NCBI RefSeq assembly: GCF_000372525.1
Contig: NZ_AQUR01000083.1
Span: 37,278 to 101,277, forward strand
Direction: 5' to 3'
DNA from: Cupriavidus neocaledonicus
GTDB lineage: Bacteria; Pseudomonadota; Gammaproteobacteria; Burkholderiales; Burkholderiaceae
DNA length: 64,000 nt
In this document: piece by piece, positions 24,724 through 36,373 of the stretch
Layout: every line of letters starts with the position of its first letter
How positions within the stretch are numbered: the stretch's first letter is position 1
Translations under genes and position numbers: made by a program
The notes under the pieces: generated by a model
What the model was told of the DNA's origin: nothing
The model's database searches: none
Seen by the model: only the letters and a program-made list of their open reading frames with translations

Positions 24724-25353
24724 ATGCTCAAGCGACTGTTGCTCCCCCTCCTGACGGCGGTTGCCTTCGCGGGGACCGCGCAGGCCCAGGTTTCGGCTCA
24801 GGACGCGGCCACCCCGGACGGGCTGGTCAAGGCCGTGGTCAATGACGTGATGTCGACCGTGAAGGCCGACAAGGACATGCAGGCCGGCAATATCGGCAAG
24901 ATCACGGCGCTGGTCGAACAGAAGATCATTCCCAACGCCAACTTCCAGAAGACCACGCAGATCGCCATGGGCCGCAACTGGTCCAAGGCCACGCCCGAGC
25001 AGCAGAAGCAGATCACCGAGGAGTTCAAGACCCTGCTGATCCGCACCTACGCCGGCGCAATCGCGCAGATCCGCGACCAGACCGTGCAATACCGTCCGTA
25101 CCGCGGCACCACCGACGATACCGACGCCACCATCCGTACCCAGGTGATCAACAAGGGCGAGCCGATCCAGATGGACTACCGCCTGGAAAAGACCGCCCAG
25201 GGCTGGAAGGTCTATGACATCAACGTGCTGGGAGCATGGCTGACGGAGGCCTACAAGGGCAGCTTCAACACCATCGTCGGCCAGCAGGGCGTCGAGGGCG
25301 TGATCAAGACGCTGCAGGACCGCAACCGCCAGCTCGCCAACGCCAAGAGCTGA
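24724..25353 (+). CDS. mlaC: Periplasmic phospholipid-binding protein MlaC
   Basis: MlaC shuttles phospholipids across the periplasm between MlaA and MlaD. The 209-residue product has a classical signal peptide (about 1-22, ending AQA) and the MlaC/Ttg2D core, including IGRNWSKATPEQ-type and YRLEKTAQGWKVYDINV segments. It follows mlaA after a 201-base gap that contains a repeated GCGCTGTGA (24542 and 24553), so a second promoter there is possible but not identified. Confidence 0.94.
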   Translation: MLKRLLLPLLTAVAFAGTAQAQVSAQDAATPDGLVKAVVNDVMSTVKADKDMQAGNIGKITALVEQKIIPNANFQKTTQIAMGRNWSKATPEQQKQITEEFKTLLIRTYAGAIAQIRDQTVQYRPYRGTTDDTDATIRTQVINKGEPIQMDYRLEKTAQGWKVYDINVLGAWLTEAYKGSFNTIVGQQGVEGVIKTLQDRNRQLANAKS

Positions 25354-25403
25354 CCGGCACCCGGTTGCGTCGTTGCGATGCAGCACGGCGCGCCGAAGTG
25401 CAC

Positions 25404-25445
25404 TACAATGGCCGTTCGCACACCGGCTCCCGCCTCGCGCGGGAG
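25404..25445 (+). promoter_or_regulatory. Possible promoter and leader hairpin before mlaB
   Basis: TACAAT at 25404-25409 resembles a -10 element. A hairpin follows: CTCCCGC (25427-25433) pairs with GCGGGAG (25439-25445). There is no proper -35 and no T-run, so its role is uncertain. Confidence 0.3.
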
Positions 25446-25496
25446 TCGTCATTTCAGATCCCCAGTTCTTCTTTTCGCATCCAGGCCACTGACGCC

Positions 25497-25805
25497 ATGC
25501 TTTCGCCGGGTAACTCGCTGACCAACCAGAACGCCGCCGCGGTGCTGCGCGACGGGCTGGCGCGCGTGGCGCAGGGCGAGGTCGAGGTGGACTGCACCGG
25601 CCTGGCGCAGGTGGATTCTTCTGCCGTTGCCGTGCTGCTGGCATGGCACCGGGCCGCCGTGGCGCGCGGCCAGGCACTGGTGCTGCGCGGCGTGCCGGCG
25701 CAGCTGGCGCAACTGGCCAGCCTGTACGGCGTCGACGGCCTGCTTGGTCTGGCGCGCGCAGCGGCACCCGCCCCCATCTCGCCCGCACACCATCACCGAC
25801 ATTGA
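25497..25805 (+). CDS. mlaB: STAS-domain protein MlaB
   Basis: MlaB is the small cytoplasmic STAS protein that binds and stabilises MlaF. The 102-residue product has the STAS pattern VEVDCTGLAQVDSSAVAVLLAWHRAA at about 29-54, with the conserved Asp-Ser-Ser, and ends in a His-rich tail. The start ATG 25497 gives the normal family length; the open frame continues upstream inside mlaC only as a shadow. Confidence 0.88.
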   Translation: MLSPGNSLTNQNAAAVLRDGLARVAQGEVEVDCTGLAQVDSSAVAVLLAWHRAAVARGQALVLRGVPAQLAQLASLYGVDGLLGLARAAAPAPISPAHHHRH

Positions 25806-25925
25806 TCCGGCATCGCCGGTCGCCAGCATGGCGGCCGCACGCGATGCCGCGGCGACCGCTGGCGCGGTCGCCGAGCCGCCGGGGCGAAACCGGCGGGGAT
25901 CAAGCGGGACCGACCCCGCATCCCC

Positions 25926-25931
25926 TATAAT
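25926..25931 (+). promoter_or_regulatory. -10-like element before the ABC exporter genes
   Basis: TATAAT stands out in the GC-rich stretch between mlaB and the ABC ATPase gene, 133 bases before the ATPase start. No clear -35 is seen. Confidence 0.35.
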
Positions 25932-26064
25932 TCCGGGTTGTTCGCCCACCCCCCGCCCGTTGCCGGCCCAATCCATGCCGGACCGGGATATCCGGGCACG
26001 CTTTGCTCCCCATATCCTGGCGGCCGGCCCCCGAAAGAGCCGGACCCGCCACAAACAATCGGCC

Positions 26065-27015
26065 ATGAAAGCCATTGAAATCCACGACGTTCGCAAGCGC
26101 TACCGCAACCTGCAGGCGCTCAAGGGCGTCAGCTTCACCGTCGAACGCGGCGAATTCTTCGGCTTGCTCGGGCCCAACGGCGCCGGCAAGACCACGCTGA
26201 TCTCGATCCTCGCCGGCCTGAACCGGGCCGATTCCGGCCGCGTCAGTGTGCTGGGGCACGATGTCGTCGCCGATTACCGCATGGCGCGGCGTATGCTGGG
26301 CGTGGTGCCGCAGGAGCTGGTGTTCGATCCGTTCTTCACGGTGCGCGAGACGCTGCGGCTGCAGTCCGGCTATTTCGGCCTGACCCGCAACGACGACTGG
26401 ATCGACGAAATCATGGCCAACCTGGACCTGACCGGGAAAGCCGATGCCAATATGCGCCAGCTGTCCGGCGGCATGAAGCGGCGCGTGCTGGTGGCGCAGG
26501 CGCTGGTGCACCGCCCGCCGGTGATCGTGCTCGACGAGCCCACCGCCGGCGTCGACGTCGAGTTGCGGCAAACGCTGTGGAAGTTCATCTCGCGCCTGAA
26601 CCGCGAAGGGCACACCATCATCCTGACCACGCATTACCTCGAAGAGGCCGAGGCGCTGTGCGACCGCATCGCCATGCTCAAGTTCGGCGAAGTGGTGGCG
26701 CTGGACCGCACCAGCAACCTGCTGACGCAGTTTGCCGGGCTGCAGCTGGTGCTGACCTTCGCGCGCGGCGGCTTGCCGGCCGCGCTGGAGCCGCTGCGCA
26801 TGCCGGCCAACCCCGGCGAGCGCGCGGTGCGGCTGCGGCTGTCGGGCTACCAGGCGGTGGAACCGATCCTGGCCGCCTGCCGCGAAGCGGGCTGTGACAT
26901 CGAAGACATGGAAATCAACAAGGCCGACCTCGAGGACGTATTCGTGCAGATCATGCGCCGCGAGGGGCATATGCCCGGGGCGCTGCCCCACGCGACGATG
27001 GAGGCCGCGGCATGA
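26065..27015 (+). CDS. ABC transporter ATP-binding protein (YadG-like)
   Basis: The 316-residue ATPase has Walker A GPNGAGKTT (about 38-46), a PQELVF Q-loop, signature LSGGMKRRV and Walker B VIVLDEPTAGVD, followed by a C-terminal extension of about 90 residues typical of the YadG/CcmA-type exporters. The start is ATG 26065 (MKAIEIHDV), the normal N-terminus; an upstream ATG at 25976 is possible. It overlaps the permease gene by four bases. The cargo is unknown. Confidence 0.9.
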   Translation: MKAIEIHDVRKRYRNLQALKGVSFTVERGEFFGLLGPNGAGKTTLISILAGLNRADSGRVSVLGHDVVADYRMARRMLGVVPQELVFDPFFTVRETLRLQSGYFGLTRNDDWIDEIMANLDLTGKADANMRQLSGGMKRRVLVAQALVHRPPVIVLDEPTAGVDVELRQTLWKFISRLNREGHTIILTTHYLEEAEALCDRIAMLKFGEVVALDRTSNLLTQFAGLQLVLTFARGGLPAALEPLRMPANPGERAVRLRLSGYQAVEPILAACREAGCDIEDMEINKADLEDVFVQIMRREGHMPGALPHATMEAAA

Positions 27016-27833
27016 AGCAGCCCGGCGACATCGAAATCCTGGACGACACCCGCCTCGGGCCGATGGCCGTCGGCGGCCTGGTTGGCTTCCGCACGCTGCT
27101 GTACAAGGAAGTGCTGCGCTTCTGGAAGGTAAGCTTCCAGACCGTGGCCGCGCCGGTGCTGACCGCGGTGCTGTACCTGCTGATCTTCGGCCATGTGCTG
27201 GAAGACCGGGTCAAGGTCTATGACCAGATCAGCTACACCGCCTTCCTGGTGCCCGGGCTGGTGATGATGAGCGTGTTGCAGAACGCCTTCGCCAACAGTT
27301 CCTCGTCGCTGATCCAGTCGAAGATCACCGGCAACCTGGTGTTCGTGCTGCTGCCGCCGCTGTCGCACTGGGAGATGTTCGGCGCCTACGTGGTGGCCTC
27401 GGTGATCCGCGGGCTGACCGTCGGCCTGGGCGTGCTGCTGGTGACGGCGTGGTTCGCCAACCTGCATTTCGCCAGCGTCGGCTGGATCCTGGTATTCGCG
27501 CTGCTGGGCGCGGGCATCCTCGGCACGCTCGGCGTGATCGCCGGCATCTGGGCCGAGAAGTTCGACCAGCTGGCCGCGTTCCAGAACTTCCTGATCATGC
27601 CGGCGACCTTCCTGTCCGGCGTGTTCTATTCGATCCATTCGCTGCCGGCCTTCTGGCAGGCGGTGTCCCATGCCAATCCGTTCTTCTACATGATCGACGG
27701 CTTCCGCTATGGCTTCTTCGGCGTCTCGGACGTGTCGCCGCTGTTCAGCCTGGCGGTGGTCGGATCGGCGTTCGTGGTGCTGGCCGCGCTGGCGCTGCGA
27801 CTGTTGAAGTCCGGATACAAGCTGCGCCACTGA
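27012..27833 (+). CDS. ABC-2 type permease (YadH-like)
   Basis: The 273-residue product has about six membrane helices and belongs to the ABC-2 permease family, with an N-terminal GFRTLLYKEVLRFWKV segment and the conserved SGVFYSIHSLPAFWQAVSHANP region. It pairs with the preceding ATPase (ATGA overlap). The pair resembles E. coli YadGH, whose substrate is not established. Its position between mlaB and ibaG suggests, but does not show, a cell-envelope role. Confidence 0.9.
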   Translation: MKQPGDIEILDDTRLGPMAVGGLVGFRTLLYKEVLRFWKVSFQTVAAPVLTAVLYLLIFGHVLEDRVKVYDQISYTAFLVPGLVMMSVLQNAFANSSSSLIQSKITGNLVFVLLPPLSHWEMFGAYVVASVIRGLTVGLGVLLVTAWFANLHFASVGWILVFALLGAGILGTLGVIAGIWAEKFDQLAAFQNFLIMPATFLSGVFYSIHSLPAFWQAVSHANPFFYMIDGFRYGFFGVSDVSPLFSLAVVGSAFVVLAALALRLLKSGYKLRH

Positions 27834-27883
27834 GCGGCGGCCGGCCCTGTTGAATCAAGCTGAATCACGCTGAAGAGAACCCC

Positions 27884-28132
27884 ATGCTGCCTACACCGGA
27901 ACAAGTCAGGGACTACATTGCCCAAGGACTGCCCTGCGAACATCTGCAAGTCGAGGGCGATGGCCAGCATTTCTTTGCCACCATCGTCAGCAACGAATTC
28001 GAAGGCAAGCGGCTGATCCAGCGCCACCAGCGTGTCTACGCGGCGCTGGGCGACCGCATGCGCGCCGAGATCCATGCGCTGTCGATGAAGACCCTGACCC
28101 CCGCGGAGTGGCAGGCGGACGCGGGCAAGTAG
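27884..28132 (+). CDS. ibaG: BolA/IbaG family protein
   Basis: This 82-residue protein is a complete BolA-fold protein, usually a partner of monothiol glutaredoxins that handles 2Fe-2S clusters. It has the Cys in GLPCEHLQVEGDG and the conserved IVSNEFEGKRLIQRHQRVYAAL helix-turn segment with its His. In E. coli, ibaG also lies between mlaB and murA, which supports IbaG over other BolA types. Confidence 0.88.
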   Translation: MLPTPEQVRDYIAQGLPCEHLQVEGDGQHFFATIVSNEFEGKRLIQRHQRVYAALGDRMRAEIHALSMKTLTPAEWQADAGK

Positions 28133-28212
28133 AGCACCAACAACGCACCATGCGCCGCGCCCGCGCGGCTCCAGAACAATGATGCCGGGCGCGTGCCCGG
28201 CCCAGACCATAG

Positions 28213-29466
<1,254 letters not shown>

Positions 29467-29486
29467 GCACCAAGGACCGAAGCCCG

Positions 29487-30161
29487 ATGAGCCCCGCTTT
29501 CAACGCATCGCCCAACCAGCTGACGCTGGCGCTGTCCAAGGGCCGCATCTTCACCGAGACGCTGCCGCTGCTGGAAGCGGCCGGGATCCGCGTCACCGAG
29601 GATCCCGAGACCTCGCGCAAGCTGATCCTGCCGACTTCCGATCCGGCGGTGCGCGTGGTGATCGTGCGCGCCTCGGACGTGCCGACCTACGTGCAGTACG
29701 GCGCGGCCGATTTCGGCGTGGCCGGCAAGGACGTGCTGATGGAAAGCGGCATGGCCGGGCTGTACGCGCCGATCGACCTCAACATCGCGCGCTGCCGCCT
29801 GTCGGTGGCGGTGCCGGCCGGCTTTGACTACGCCACTGCCGTGCGCCAGGGCGCGCGCCTGGCCGTGGCCACCAAGTACGTGCAGACCGCGCGCGAGCAT
29901 TTTGCGAAAAAGGGCGTTCACGTCGACCTGATCAAGCTGTACGGTTCGATGGAGCTGGGCCCGCTGGTGGGCCTGTCCGACGCCATCGTCGACCTGGTCA
30001 GCACCGGCAGCACGCTGCGCGCCAACAATCTGGTGGAAGTGGAAGAGATCGTGCAGATCTCGTCGCGGCTGGTGGTGAACCAGGCCGCGCTCAAACTCAA
30101 GCGCGAGCGGCTGGCACCGATCCTCGACGCCTTCGAACGCGCTTCAGCGGCGCTGGCCTGA
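29487..30161 (+). CDS. hisG: ATP phosphoribosyltransferase, short form
   Basis: HisG condenses ATP and PRPP in the first step of histidine synthesis. The 224-residue product is the short form, which lacks the C-terminal regulatory domain and in studied bacteria needs HisZ as a regulatory subunit; no hisZ is in this window. The motifs LALSKGRIF and the PRPP loop [14 protein letters not shown] are present. The start is ATG 29487. Confidence 0.96.
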   Translation: MSPAFNASPNQLTLALSKGRIFTETLPLLEAAGIRVTEDPETSRKLILPTSDPAVRVVIVRASDVPTYVQYGAADFGVAGKDVLMESGMAGLYAPIDLNIARCRLSVAVPAGFDYATAVRQGARLAVATKYVQTAREHFAKKGVHVDLIKLYGSMELGPLVGLSDAIVDLVSTGSTLRANNLVEVEEIVQISSRLVVNQAALKLKRERLAPILDAFERASAALA

Positions 30162-30193
30162 GGCCGGGTCGCCGCCTGACAGGAACAGAAGTC

Positions 30194-31531
30194 ATGAACC
30201 CAACCGATATGGAAAGCCTGCCGATCCGCCGGCTCGATTCCAGCGAGCCGGGCTTTGCCGAGGCACTGCGCCAGGTGCTGGCCTTCGAGGCCGGCGAGGA
30301 CGAGGCCATCGATCGCGCCGCCGCGCAGATCCTGGCCGACGTGAAAGCGCGCGGCGATGCCGCGGTGCTCGAGTACACCCGTCGCTTCGACCGCGTCGAG
30401 GCGGCGTCGATGGGCGCGCTCGAGGTATCGCAGCAGCAGCTCGAAGCCGCGCTCGAAGATCTCGAGCCTAAGCGCCGCGCGGCGCTGGAGGCGGCGGCCG
30501 CGCGCGTGCGCGCCTATCACGAGAAGCAGAAGATCGAATGCGGCAGCCACAGCTGGGAATACACCGAGGCCGACGGCACCATGCTGGGCCAGAAGGTGAC
30601 GCCGCTGGACCGCGTCGGCATCTACGTGCCGGGCGGCAAGGCCGCCTACCCGTCGTCGGTGCTGATGAACGCGATCCCGGCGCGCGTGGCGGGCGTCAAG
30701 GAAATCATCATGGTCGTGCCCACGCCCGGCGGCGTGCGTAACGAACTGGTGCTGGCCGCGGCGCAGATCGCCGGCGTCGACCGCGTGTTCACCATCGGCG
30801 GCGCGCAGGCGGTCGGCGCGCTCGCCTACGGCACCGCGACGCTGCCGCAGGTCGACAAGATCGTCGGCCCGGGCAACGCCTACGTCGCGGCGGCCAAGCG
30901 GCGCGTGTTCGGCACCGTCGGCATCGACATGATCGCCGGCCCGTCCGAGATCCTGGTGATCTGCGACGGCACCACCGATCCCGACTGGGTGGCGATGGAC
31001 CTGTTCTCGCAGGCCGAGCACGACGAACTGGCGCAGTCGATCCTGCTGTGCCCGGACGCGGACTACATCGCCCGCGTCGAAGCCAGCCTCCAGCGCCAGC
31101 TTGGCACCATGCCGCGCCGCGACGTGATCGCCGCCTCCATCTCCGGCCGGGGCGCGCTGGTCAAGGTGCGCGACATGGAAGAGGCTTGCGAGATCGCCAA
31201 CGCGATCGCGCCGGAACACCTCGAGATCTCGGCCGAGAACCCGCGCCAGTGGAGCGAGAAGATCCGCCACGCCGGCGCCATCTTCCTGGGCCGCTATACC
31301 AGCGAGTCGCTGGGCGATTACTGCGCCGGCCCCAACCACGTGCTGCCGACCTCGCGCACCGCGCGCTTCTCGTCGCCGCTGGGCGTCTATGACTTCCAGA
31401 AACGCTCGAGCCTGATCGAGGTGAGCGAGGGCGGCGCGCAGATGCTGGGCCAGATCGCTGCCGAACTGGCCTATGGCGAAGGCCTGCAGGCCCACGCCCG
31501 CAGCGCGGAATACCGTTTCAAGCGTAGCTGA
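30194..31531 (+). CDS. hisD: Histidinol dehydrogenase
   Basis: HisD oxidises L-histidinol to L-histidine in two NAD-dependent steps, with zinc at the active site. The 445-residue product has [28 protein letters not shown], the zinc-site segment [10 protein letters not shown] and the C-terminal GPNHVLPTS region. It starts 32 bases after hisG. Confidence 0.97.
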   Translation: MNPTDMESLPIRRLDSSEPGFAEALRQVLAFEAGEDEAIDRAAAQILADVKARGDAAVLEYTRRFDRVEAASMGALEVSQQQLEAALEDLEPKRRAALEAAAARVRAYHEKQKIECGSHSWEYTEADGTMLGQKVTPLDRVGIYVPGGKAAYPSSVLMNAIPARVAGVKEIIMVVPTPGGVRNELVLAAAQIAGVDRVFTIGGAQAVGALAYGTATLPQVDKIVGPGNAYVAAAKRRVFGTVGIDMIAGPSEILVICDGTTDPDWVAMDLFSQAEHDELAQSILLCPDADYIARVEASLQRQLGTMPRRDVIAASISGRGALVKVRDMEEACEIANAIAPEHLEISAENPRQWSEKIRHAGAIFLGRYTSESLGDYCAGPNHVLPTSRTARFSSPLGVYDFQKRSSLIEVSEGGAQMLGQIAAELAYGEGLQAHARSAEYRFKRS

Positions 31532-31561
31532 ACCCCTGACCCAACCCACACTGGAGCTTCC

Positions 31562-32662
31562 ATGTCAGCCGTAGAGCCCTCCCTGATCGAACGCATCATC
31601 CGTGACGACGTGCGCGCCATGGGCGCCTACCACGTGCCGGATTCGCACGGTCTGGTCAAGCTCGACGCGATGGAGAACCCATACCGCCTGCCGCCCGCGC
31701 TGCGCCAGCAGCTGGCCGAGCGCCTCGGCGAGGTCGCGTTGAACCGCTACCCGGTGCCGAGCAGCGAAGCACTGCGCGCCGCGCTCAGGCGCGTGATGCA
31801 GGTGCCGGCCGGCATGGACGTGCTGCTCGGCAACGGCTCCGACGAGCTCATCAGCATGCTGGCGCTGGCCGCGGCCAGGCCGGGCGCGAAGGTGATGGCG
31901 CCGGTGCCGGGCTTTGTCATGTACGCGATGTCCGCGCAGTTTGCCGGCCTGCAGTTCGTCGGCGTGCCGCTGCGCGCCGACTTCACGCTCGACCGCGCCG
32001 CGATGCTGGCGGCGATGGCCGCGCAGCAGCCCGCCATCATCTACCTGGCCTACCCGAACAACCCCACCGGCAACCTGTTCGACGCTGAAGACATGGAGGC
32101 CATCATCCGCGCCGCGCAGGGCGAGGTCTGCAACAGCCTGGTGGTGGTCGACGAAGCCTACCAGCCGTTCGCCCAGCACAGCTGGATGCCGCGCCTGACT
32201 GACTTCGGCAACCTGCTGGTGATGCGCACCGTATCGAAGCTCGGCCTGGCCGGCATCCGCCTGGGCTACCTGGCCGGCGCGCCGGAATGGCTGTCGCAAC
32301 TGGACAAGGTGCGCCCGCCCTACAACGTCAACGTGCTGACCGAGGCCGCCGCGCTGTTCGCGCTCGAGCATGTGGCGGTGCTGGACGAACAGGCCGCGCA
32401 ACTGCGTGCCGAACGCACGCGCGTGGCCGACGGCATGGCGGCGCAGCCCGGGGTCACGGTGTTCCCGAGCGCCGCCAACTTCCTGCTGGTGCGCGTGCCG
32501 GATGCCGCACAGACCTTCGAGCGCCTGCTGGCGCGCAAGGTATTGATCAAGAACGTGAGTAAAATGCACCCGTTGCTGGCCAATTGTCTGCGCGTCACGG
32601 TCAGCACGCCCGAAGAAAACGCGCAGTTCCTTGAGGCATTCGCAGCGTCGCTGCAGGATTAA
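31562..32662 (+). CDS. hisC: Histidinol-phosphate aminotransferase
   Basis: HisC is a PLP-dependent class II aminotransferase that converts imidazole acetol phosphate to histidinol phosphate. The 366-residue product has [26 protein letters not shown] and the PLP-lysine segment [14 protein letters not shown]. The length and motif order are standard for the family. Confidence 0.96.
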
Positions 32663-32666
32663 CACC

Positions 32667-33254
32667 ATGCGTGTTGCAGAGGTCACCCGCAATACTTCGG
32701 AAACGCAGATTCGCGTTTCCCTGAATCTCGACGGCAGCGGCCGCCAGAAGCTGGCGTCGGGCGTGCCGTTCCTCGACCACATGCTGGACCAGATCGCCCG
32801 GCATGGCATGTTCGACCTGGAGGTCGAAGCCACCGGCGACACGCATATCGACGACCACCATACGGTGGAAGACGTGGGCATCACGCTCGGGCAGGCGGTG
32901 GCCAGGGCCATTGGCGACAAGAAGGGCATCACCCGCTACGGCCACAGCTACGTGCCGCTGGACGAATGCCTGTCGCGCGTGGTGATCGATTTCTCCGGCC
33001 GCCCGGGCCTGGAGTTCCATGTTCCGTTCACGCGTGCGCGCGTGGGCAGCTTCGACGTCGACCTGACCATCGAGTTCTTCCGCGGCTTCGTCAACCATGC
33101 CGGCGTCACCCTGCATATCGACAACCTGCGCGGCATCAACGCTCATCACCAGTGCGAAACCGTGTTCAAGGCCTTCGGCCGGGCCTTGCGCATGGCGGTG
33201 GAGCTGGATCCGCGCGCGGCCAACACGATCCCGTCGACCAAGGGTACGCTCTGA
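32667..33254 (+). CDS. hisB: Imidazoleglycerol-phosphate dehydratase
   Basis: This is the monofunctional HisB (195 residues), without the N-terminal phosphatase domain found in E. coli. The manganese-binding His motifs are [11 protein letters not shown] and [13 protein letters not shown], and [13 protein letters not shown] is also present. ATG 32667 starts four bases after the hisC stop; an in-frame start inside hisC is not favoured. Histidinol-phosphate phosphatase must be encoded elsewhere. Confidence 0.97.
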
Positions 33255-33343
33255 GCATCCTGAACCCGTAGGCGTGCCGGCTGGTTGCGGCGCCCGCCCA
33301 ACTCTCTAGCCAATACGGCCAGCGATGCTGGCAACCGCAACCG

Positions 33344-33967
33344 ATGGATACGCTCAAGTCGTTTATCTCGCTGTTGGCGCTGATCAATCCGATCGGGGCG
33401 ATCCCGTTCTTCATCAGCCTGACCAGCCAGCAGACCGAAGCGGAAAAGCTGCGTACCATCAAGATCGCGTCGATCTCGGTGGCGATCGTAGTGGCGGTGT
33501 CCGCGCTGCTGGGCCAGCAGATCATCGAGTTCTTCAATATCTCGGTGGCATCGCTGCAGGTGGGCGGCGGGCTCATCATGATCATGATGGCCATGAACAT
33601 GCTGAATGCGCAAACCAGCCGCACCAAGGCCACGCCCGAGGAAGAGGACGAGGCCGAGGTAAAGTCCAGCATTGCGGTGGTGCCGCTGGCGCTGCCGTTG
33701 CTGACCGGACCGGGTTCGATCAGCACGGTGATCGTCTATGCCGGCAAGACCCAGCACTGGTACCAGCTGCTGATCCTGGTCGGCATCGGTGCGCTGCTGG
33801 GTTCGGTGGTGTACCTGGTGTTCCGCGCGGCGGACCCGATCGCCCGGGTGATCGGGCGCACCGGCATCAATATCGGCACGCGCCTGATGGGCCTGATCCT
33901 GTCGGCGCTGGCCGTGGAATTCATTGTGGACGGGCTGAAGACATTGTTGCCTGTTTTGAAATCATGA
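33344..33967 (+). CDS. MarC family integral membrane protein
   Basis: The 207-residue product has about six membrane helices and the MarC/YchE pattern: [14 protein letters not shown] near the N-terminus and [14 protein letters not shown] in the middle. The family has no settled function. It sits inside the histidine operon between hisB and hisH, and its stop overlaps the hisH start (ATGA), so the two are translationally linked. Confidence 0.9.
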   Translation: MDTLKSFISLLALINPIGAIPFFISLTSQQTEAEKLRTIKIASISVAIVVAVSALLGQQIIEFFNISVASLQVGGGLIMIMMAMNMLNAQTSRTKATPEEEDEAEVKSSIAVVPLALPLLTGPGSISTVIVYAGKTQHWYQLLILVGIGALLGSVVYLVFRAADPIARVIGRTGINIGTRLMGLILSALAVEFIVDGLKTLLPVLKS

Positions 33968-34617
33968 CTACCATAGCAATTGTGGATTACGGCATGGGCA
34001 ACCTGCGCTCGGTGGCGCAGGCGCTGCGCGCCGCGGCACCGGAAGCCGATGTCCGGGTGGTGGATGCGCCCGAAGGCATCCGCTCGGCGGACCGCGTGGT
34101 GCTGCCGGGGCAGGGCGCGATGCCCGACTGCATGTCGGCGCTGGGCGCGTCCGGGCTGCAGCAAGCGGTGGTCGAGGCCGCCGCGAGCAAGCCGATGCTG
34201 GGCGTCTGCGTGGGCGAACAGATGCTGTTCGAGTTCAGCACCGAAAGCCGGGCCGGCACGGATCGCACCCCGGCGCTGGCGCTGATGCCCGGGCAGGTCG
34301 TACGGTTCGCGCTGGATGGCATGACGCAGCCCGACGGCTCGCGTTTCAAGGTGCCGCAGATGGGTTGGAACCGGGTGCGCCAGGCCAGGCCGCACCCGCT
34401 GTGGGACGGTATCCCGGACGACAGCTGGTTCTATTTCGTCCACAGCTACTATGTGCAGGCGCAGGATCCGGCCCATATTGCCGGCGAAACGGAATACGGA
34501 GTCGTGTTTACCAGCGCGGTAGCGCGCGATAATATTTTCGCGACGCAGTTCCACCCCGAGAAAAGCGCGGCCATGGGCCTGCAGCTGTACCGGAACTTCG
34601 TCCACTGGAATCCCTGA
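33964..34617 (+). CDS. hisH: Imidazole glycerol phosphate synthase, glutaminase subunit
   Basis: HisH releases ammonia from glutamine and channels it to HisF. The 217-residue class I amidotransferase has its nucleophile Cys at about 82 in [10 protein letters not shown] and the His/Glu pair at about 197 and 199 in TQFHPEKS. The segment [10 protein letters not shown] replaces the common GVGAF pattern, a variation seen in beta-proteobacteria. The ATG overlaps the marC stop. Confidence 0.96.
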   Translation: MTTIAIVDYGMGNLRSVAQALRAAAPEADVRVVDAPEGIRSADRVVLPGQGAMPDCMSALGASGLQQAVVEAAASKPMLGVCVGEQMLFEFSTESRAGTDRTPALALMPGQVVRFALDGMTQPDGSRFKVPQMGWNRVRQARPHPLWDGIPDDSWFYFVHSYYVQAQDPAHIAGETEYGVVFTSAVARDNIFATQFHPEKSAAMGLQLYRNFVHWNP

Positions 34618-34783
34618 AGCGCAGCTTGCCGATTCGCGATTCGCTTGTGTTCGCTTGTTGACCCGATGCTCGACCGCTGACCGACCCGGCACCTGACCCG
34701 TTTCCGATCGACTATCGACCCGACCTGACCGGCATGCGCCGGTCTCGCTCAATCTCACTCACTCAACCACGCTCGTCACGCAT

Positions 34784-35530
34784 ATGTTGCTCATTCCGGC
34801 CATCGACCTGAAGGACGGTCAGTGTGTACGCCTCAAACAAGGCGACATGGACCAGGCCACCGTCTTTTCCGAAGATCCCGCCGCCATGGCACGCCACTGG
34901 GTGGAGCAGGGCGCCCGCCGCCTGCACCTGGTGGACCTGAACGGCGCGTTCGTGGGCAAGCCCCGCAACGAGGCCGCCATCAAGTCCATCATCGCCGAGG
35001 TCGGCGACGAGATCCCGGTGCAGCTGGGCGGCGGCATCCGCGACCTCAACACCATCGAGCGCTGGCTGGACGATGGGCTCTCGTACGTCATCATCGGCAC
35101 CGCGGCGGTGAAGAACCCAGGGTTCCTGAAGGACGCGTGCTCGGCCTTCGGCGGCCATATCATCGTCGGGCTCGATGCCAAGGACGGCAAGGTCGCCACC
35201 GACGGCTGGAGCAAGCTGACCGGCCACGAGGTGGCGGACCTGGCGCGCAAGTACGAAGACTACGGCGTCGAGGCCATCATCTACACCGACATCGGCCGCG
35301 ACGGCATGCTGCAGGGGATCAATATCGATGCCACCGTCAAGCTGGCGCAGTCGATGTCGATCCCGGTGATCGCCAGCGGCGGGCTGTCCAACCTGGCCGA
35401 TATCGACAACCTGTGCGCGGTCGAAGGCGAGGGCGTGGAAGGGGTCATCTGCGGCCGCGCGATCTACTCCGGCGACCTCAACTTTGCCGACGCGCAAGCG
35501 CGCGCCGACAAGCTGCGCGACGGGCAATAA
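34784..35530 (+). CDS. hisA: ProFAR isomerase (phosphoribosylformimino-AICAR ribotide isomerase)
   Basis: HisA opens the ribose of ProFAR by an Amadori-type isomerisation. The 248-residue (beta-alpha)8 barrel has catalytic Asp at 8 (PAIDLKDG) and a second Asp at about 130 (YTDIGRDG), with phosphate-binding loops LGGGIRD and ASGGLSN. It follows a 166-base gap after hisH with short TTCGC repeats but no terminator. Confidence 0.97.
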   Translation: MLLIPAIDLKDGQCVRLKQGDMDQATVFSEDPAAMARHWVEQGARRLHLVDLNGAFVGKPRNEAAIKSIIAEVGDEIPVQLGGGIRDLNTIERWLDDGLSYVIIGTAAVKNPGFLKDACSAFGGHIIVGLDAKDGKVATDGWSKLTGHEVADLARKYEDYGVEAIIYTDIGRDGMLQGINIDATVKLAQSMSIPVIASGGLSNLADIDNLCAVEGEGVEGVICGRAIYSGDLNFADAQARADKLRDGQ

Positions 35531-35600
35531 GGCAACGGCGCCGCGGGGCGCGGCCGCCTGGCCGCTGCCGGCACGGCAGCGGTGGCGGACAAGGAATCTC

Positions 35601-36371
35601 ATGCTAGCCAAACGTATCATCCCCTGCCTGGACGTGACCAACGGGCGGGTGGTCAAGGGCGTCAACTTTGTCGAGCTGCGCGACGCGGGCGATCCCGTGG
35701 AAATCGCGCGCCGCTATGACGAGCAGGGCGCCGACGAAATCACATTCCTGGACATCACCGCGACCAGCGACGGGCGCGACCTGATGCTGCATATCATCGA
35801 GGACGTCGCCGCGCAGGTGTTTATCCCGCTGACGGTGGGCGGCGGCGTGCGCACCGTCGAAGACGTGCGCCGGCTGCTCAATGCCGGGGCGGACAAGATC
35901 AGCGTCAACTCGTCGGCGATCGCCAACCCGCAGCTGGTGTCGGATGCCACCGCGCGCTATGGTTCGCAGTGCATCGTGGTGGCGATCGACGCCAAGCGCA
36001 GCTCCGCCCCCGGCGAAGCGCCGCGGTGGGAGGTCTTTACCCACGGCGGGCGCAAGGCCACGGGGCTGGACGCGGTGCAATGGGCACGTGAAATGGCCAC
36101 GCGCGGTGCCGGCGAAATCCTGCTCACCAGCATGGACCGCGATGGCACCAAGAGCGGCTTCGACCTCGAGCTGACCCGCGCGGTCAGCGACGCGGTGCCG
36201 GTGCCGGTGATCGCCTCGGGCGGCGTCGGCGGCCTGCAGGACCTGGCCGACGGCATAACAAAGGGCCGCGCCGACGCGGTGCTGGCCGCCAGTATCTTCC
36301 ACTACGGCCAGCACACCGTGGGCGAAGCCAAGGCATTCATGGCCCGCGAGGGCATTCCCGTGCGGATCTGA
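35601..36371 (+). CDS. hisF: Imidazole glycerol phosphate synthase, cyclase subunit
   Basis: HisF uses ammonia from HisH to form imidazole glycerol phosphate and AICAR. The 256-residue barrel has catalytic Asp at 11 ([14 protein letters not shown]) and a second Asp in TSMDRDG, with phosphate loops VGGGVR and ASGGVG. The preferred start is ATG 35601 after AAGGAATC. It ends two bases before hisI. Confidence 0.97.
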   Translation: MLAKRIIPCLDVTNGRVVKGVNFVELRDAGDPVEIARRYDEQGADEITFLDITATSDGRDLMLHIIEDVAAQVFIPLTVGGGVRTVEDVRRLLNAGADKISVNSSAIANPQLVSDATARYGSQCIVVAIDAKRSSAPGEAPRWEVFTHGGRKATGLDAVQWAREMATRGAGEILLTSMDRDGTKSGFDLELTRAVSDAVPVPVIASGGVGGLQDLADGITKGRADAVLAASIFHYGQHTVGEAKAFMAREGIPVRI

Positions 36372-36373
36372 TC

